Below are positions 61,970 through 64,000 of a DNA stretch of 64,000 nucleotides, piece after piece. Both the position numbers and the translations under genes were made by a program. Position 1 is the stretch's first letter. Every line of letters starts with the position of its first letter. Origin of the DNA: CAYUQT01 sp964596165 (GTDB taxonomy: Bacteria > Planctomycetota > Phycisphaerae > UBA1845 > JAFGLZ01); the NCBI GenBank assembly GCA_964596165.1, contig CAZQTW010000014.1, forward strand, positions 36,887 through 100,886, read 5' to 3'. The notes under the pieces are model-generated. The model worked only from the letters and a program-made list of their open reading frames with translations. It ran no database searches and was not told the DNA's origin.

Positions 61970-62769
61970 GGGGTTCCAGCCGCCTTCAACAACCCCGCAT
62001 CCGCCGCTTTGCGAAGAAACAGTTCCATGCCCTGTCGGTGCCGATCCGTCAACCGAAACTCCAGGTATTCGCGAAAATAGCGGCGGGCGATCTCGGTGGG
62101 CCAACCGGCCGCCGGCGCGGCGGCCGCCGCGATTTCGTCCAATCGACTCATCCCTTCGTCGCGAGATGCCGACAACAGGGCCGCCAGATCGTCGGCACGA
62201 TCGATCGATGTCGTAGCCCAAACGGCGTATACGAAAGGCAAGCCCGTCTGTTCCCGCCATGCGGCACCCAGGTCCATCTCAAAGACGAATCCGCGGGGAC
62301 GTGATGAAACGACCTTATCACCGATCAGGAGAACCGCTTCCTGGCTCTCTGAATCGACGTTACCGCTCAGCGGAATCGTATTGGGCCGGTGCCCGAAAAG
62401 CTCCAGCCAGATCAGTTGAGCCAGGATGATCGAGGTGTGCGAATCTCCGTCGACGGCCAGGCAGCGAACACGGTCGGGAGGGACGCGAGTGAAGACGCGT
62501 ACGGTCAGTGTTTCGCCGTCCGAGGCAATGCAGGCGTCCGACACGATTATGAACCGGGACCGGAAGGCCAGATCAACCACCGGCACGAGAGCGGCATCCA
62601 CATGACCGCCGTGGAGCCTCTCGGCAAGCGACGAGGGCACCGCAAACTCCAGCCGTACACGAGGATTCACCTCCAGTCCTGCAACCAGAGGCCTCGTGTT
62701 CAGAAACGAAACCGCCCCAAGATGATAGGTAGGCGAGTGTCTTGGAAGTGATGGCGGTGTTGGGCACAT
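61966..62769 (-). CDS. mqnA: Chorismate dehydratase
   Basis: Protein of 267 aa of the MqnA family, the first step of the futalosine route (chorismate to 3-enolpyruvyl-benzoate). Family features: LGAVSFLNTRPLV at the N-terminus, VPSSLAERLHGGHVDAALVPV, SDGETLTVRVFTR, LIGDKVVSSRP, FVYAVWA and ARRYFREYLEFRL near the C-terminus. The start at 62769 has AGAGGA at 8 nt; the longer frame to 62964 has no support. It is the first gene of the cluster and is coupled to mqnC. Confidence 0.88.
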   Translation of the reverse strand: MCPTPPSLPRHSPTYHLGAVSFLNTRPLVAGLEVNPRVRLEFAVPSSLAERLHGGHVDAALVPVVDLAFRSRFIIVSDACIASDGETLTVRVFTRVPPDRVRCLAVDGDSHTSIILAQLIWLELFGHRPNTIPLSGNVDSESQEAVLLIGDKVVSSRPRGFVFEMDLGAAWREQTGLPFVYAVWATTSIDRADDLAALLSASRDEGMSRLDEIAAAAAPAAGWPTEIARRYFREYLEFRLTDRHRQGMELFLRKAADAGLLKAAGTP

Positions 62770-63124
62770 CCTACCAATCCTCTTTGAGTTGCGCAGTGCG
62801 GCCAGGATGCTCCGGATGACGCCCTTGTCCGCTTGGCACGCCCTCATCTCTCTCTGGGGGCGCGGCGCGCCGCCCGTAAGGCTCATCGAACGTCCGCCGT
62901 GTCCTCCGGCGACCACCGTCCGTGGCTCGAACACAATTATAGGACTTTTTCGTCGCCTCAACATGGCTTGCGGCCAATTCGGCGGTGTTGAAAGGCCTTC
63001 TTGGGAGACCTAAAGGATCTTAAGCACTGCCCCAGGAAAACCGATCACATCCACGGGGTTCTCCCGGAAACGGGACGGATGCCACGTTCAGTAACGAACG
63101 ATACCGATGGCCGCGAGGACGGAC
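62770..63124. other. Divergent intergenic region
   Basis: About 355 nt between mqnA (minus) and the PilZ gene (plus). It should carry both promoters. It contains a perfect 10-nt self-complementary CGGCGCGCCG within a GC-rich tract near 62861-62875. I see no coding frame of merit. Confidence 0.5.
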
Positions 63125-63523
63125 GTGAGTCATACATGCACCAGAGATCGTCGCAGCGAACCCAGGTTTCGCGCGCCCTTCCCCGTCTGGTGGCGGAGCG
63201 GCGGAAACCCAATCCCTTGCCAGGCATGGATGCTGGACTTCTCCGCTCATGGTGCAGCGTTGCTGACGACCCAGGGAGCGAGACCGGCCGTCGGAGACCC
63301 GATCAGCCTTTCGCTGCTCAGCCCGGATACGAACCTCGACCCCCGCGTGTCGCGTACCTTGTTGGAGGACGCCACGGTACTTCGAACCGACGCCATCGAG
63401 CCGTCGCTCGAGCGCGTAGCGTTACGTTTTCATGGCGAGTTGTGGAAACAGGAGCAGTCTCACATCCTTGGTGAGCTCGCCCGGCTGTTTGACACGTCAT
63501 CCGGCGACCCGCCCCGCGTTTGA
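63125..63523 (+). CDS. PilZ-domain protein
   Basis: Protein of 132 aa. It carries the c-di-GMP-binding RxxxR element (RRSEPRFR, near residues 8-15) and the D-x-S-x-x-G motif (DFSAHGAAL), so it can plausibly bind c-di-GMP. The GTG at 63125 follows GAGGA; an ATG at 63107 has no ribosome binding site. It precedes a second PilZ-like gene by 19 nt. Confidence 0.8.
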   Translation: MSHTCTRDRRSEPRFRAPFPVWWRSGGNPIPCQAWMLDFSAHGAALLTTQGARPAVGDPISLSLLSPDTNLDPRVSRTLLEDATVLRTDAIEPSLERVALRFHGELWKQEQSHILGELARLFDTSSGDPPRV

Positions 63524-63542
63524 TTCCGCCGGGAGGTCTTTC

Positions 63543-63884
63543 ATGACGATCCATGGTTCATCGGTTCGCGCCGATCTCTGGTCGGCCAGTCGGACGCGCA
63601 CAATGGAGAAGGAGAGTTCAGTCTGGCTGGTAACCGGCGACGGTCAAAACAAATACCTCGGTCGAACGGTGAGTCCAACCTCGGACGGTGTTGTCTTTGA
63701 AACAACCATCCTGCCTTCCGGGTTCAGGCCCGGGGAGCCCATCACGCTGTTGATGAGCAAGCCGATCGCCGAGGAACCCACCCCTAAGACGATCCACGGA
63801 GTGACGGAAGCGGTCGTCATTCGCACTGAGAAGCTGGAGGTGGGTCATCGAGTGACAGTCCGTTTTCGACCATCCGACGATTGA
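63543..63884 (+). CDS. PilZ-like protein without the RxxxR motif
   Basis: Protein of 113 aa, beta-rich, with a PilZ-like strand order (KYLGRTVSPTSDGVVFETT; RPGEPITLLM; VTVRFRPSDD). The usual N-terminal RxxxR is absent, so it may not bind c-di-GMP. The start follows GGGAGG. It is 19 nt after the PilZ gene and probably cotranscribed; the two products may pair. Family assignment is tentative. Confidence 0.65.
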   Translation: MTIHGSSVRADLWSASRTRTMEKESSVWLVTGDGQNKYLGRTVSPTSDGVVFETTILPSGFRPGEPITLLMSKPIAEEPTPKTIHGVTEAVVIRTEKLEVGHRVTVRFRPSDD

Positions 63885-63927
63885 CTCCGTAAGCGGTTGC
63901 GTTCAGTATAGAAGGATTGACTGCTAC

Positions 63928-64000
63928 GCCACCGTAGCTCAATCGGCAGAGCAGCGGTTTTGTAAACCGCAGGTCGTCGGTTCGAATCCGACCGGTGGCT
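63928..64000 (+). tRNA. tRNA-Thr (anticodon TGT)
   Basis: Cloverleaf: acceptor GCCACCG pairs with CGGTGGC, D arm with GCTC/GAGC, anticodon stem GCGGT/ACCGC around loop TTTGTAA, giving TGT, T arm GTCGG/CCGAC with TTCGAAT. The final base of the window is the discriminator T, so any encoded CCA would lie outside. Confidence 0.95.

Noticed and set aside
1..64000. CRISPR array, rRNA operon or prophage
   Set aside because: No spaced direct repeats, rRNA sequence or phage structural genes were noticed on reading the window.

Overview
The window reads as chromosome of a planctomycete (Planctomycetota, possibly a Phycisphaerae-like lineage). This is inferred from GC-rich sequence, two Tat-exported sugar-type enzymes (a Gfo/Idh/MocA oxidoreductase and a sugar isomerase), PQQ-like and Reg_prop beta-propellers, a dockerin-like lipoprotein, a small zinc-ribbon family I associate with Planctomycetes, and a futalosine-type menaquinone cluster. 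No rRNA, CRISPR array or prophage is seen. One tRNA-Thr lies at the right edge.

Layout. 0-12.3 kb: carbohydrate and surface genes: a Tat-exported Gfo/Idh/MocA oxidoreductase, an MBOAT acyltransferase, two sugar isomerase/epimerase-like proteins, a large exported propeller protein broken by an in-frame amber codon, a frameshifted HicB-like gene, an LssY-C protein and a large GH2 beta-galactosidase with a LamG-like insert. 12.4-23.7 kb: a same-strand operon with a sigma70-like promoter. It encodes a D-2-hydroxyacid dehydrogenase, an Ldh-family dehydrogenase, KDG kinase, KDPG aldolase, a URO-D-like protein, an FAH-family hydrolase, and 2-oxoacid dehydrogenase E1alpha and E1beta followed by a single-chain E2-E3 fusion. 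It can be read as sugar acid to KDPG to pyruvate to acetyl-CoA. 23.8-28 kb: a chemoreceptor and a FixL/FixJ-like two-component pair. 28.3-42 kb: FGGY kinase, RecO, PduO adenosyltransferase, a zinc alcohol dehydrogenase, a lipoprotein, then an operon-like GH4, HpcH aldolase and GT2 run.

42.4-44.6 kb: an IS4-like transposase sits over the 3' end of a zinc-ribbon gene. 44.8-53.1 kb (minus strand): a tightly overlapping gene set for an electron-transfer assembly: PQQ-like propeller, NHL-repeat protein, Tat-exported polyferredoxin, NapH-like membrane ferredoxin, a membrane-anchored NuoE-NuoF fusion, and a 2Fe-2S/FAD/4Fe-4S protein that appears to lack the usual NAD(P)H-binding domain. I read this as a possible alternative NADH-oxidising, quinone-linked complex. 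It is the best candidate here for an undescribed system.

53.3-64 kb: HDAC-like deacetylase, solitary HisF, an RRM RNA-binding protein with a clear terminator, a release-factor-like GGQ protein, a DUF4432 protein, then a futalosine (menaquinone) cluster (MqnA, MqnC, HD hydrolase, divergent MTAP-like phosphorylase, aminofutalosine/adenosine-type deaminase), two PilZ-type proteins and tRNA-Thr.
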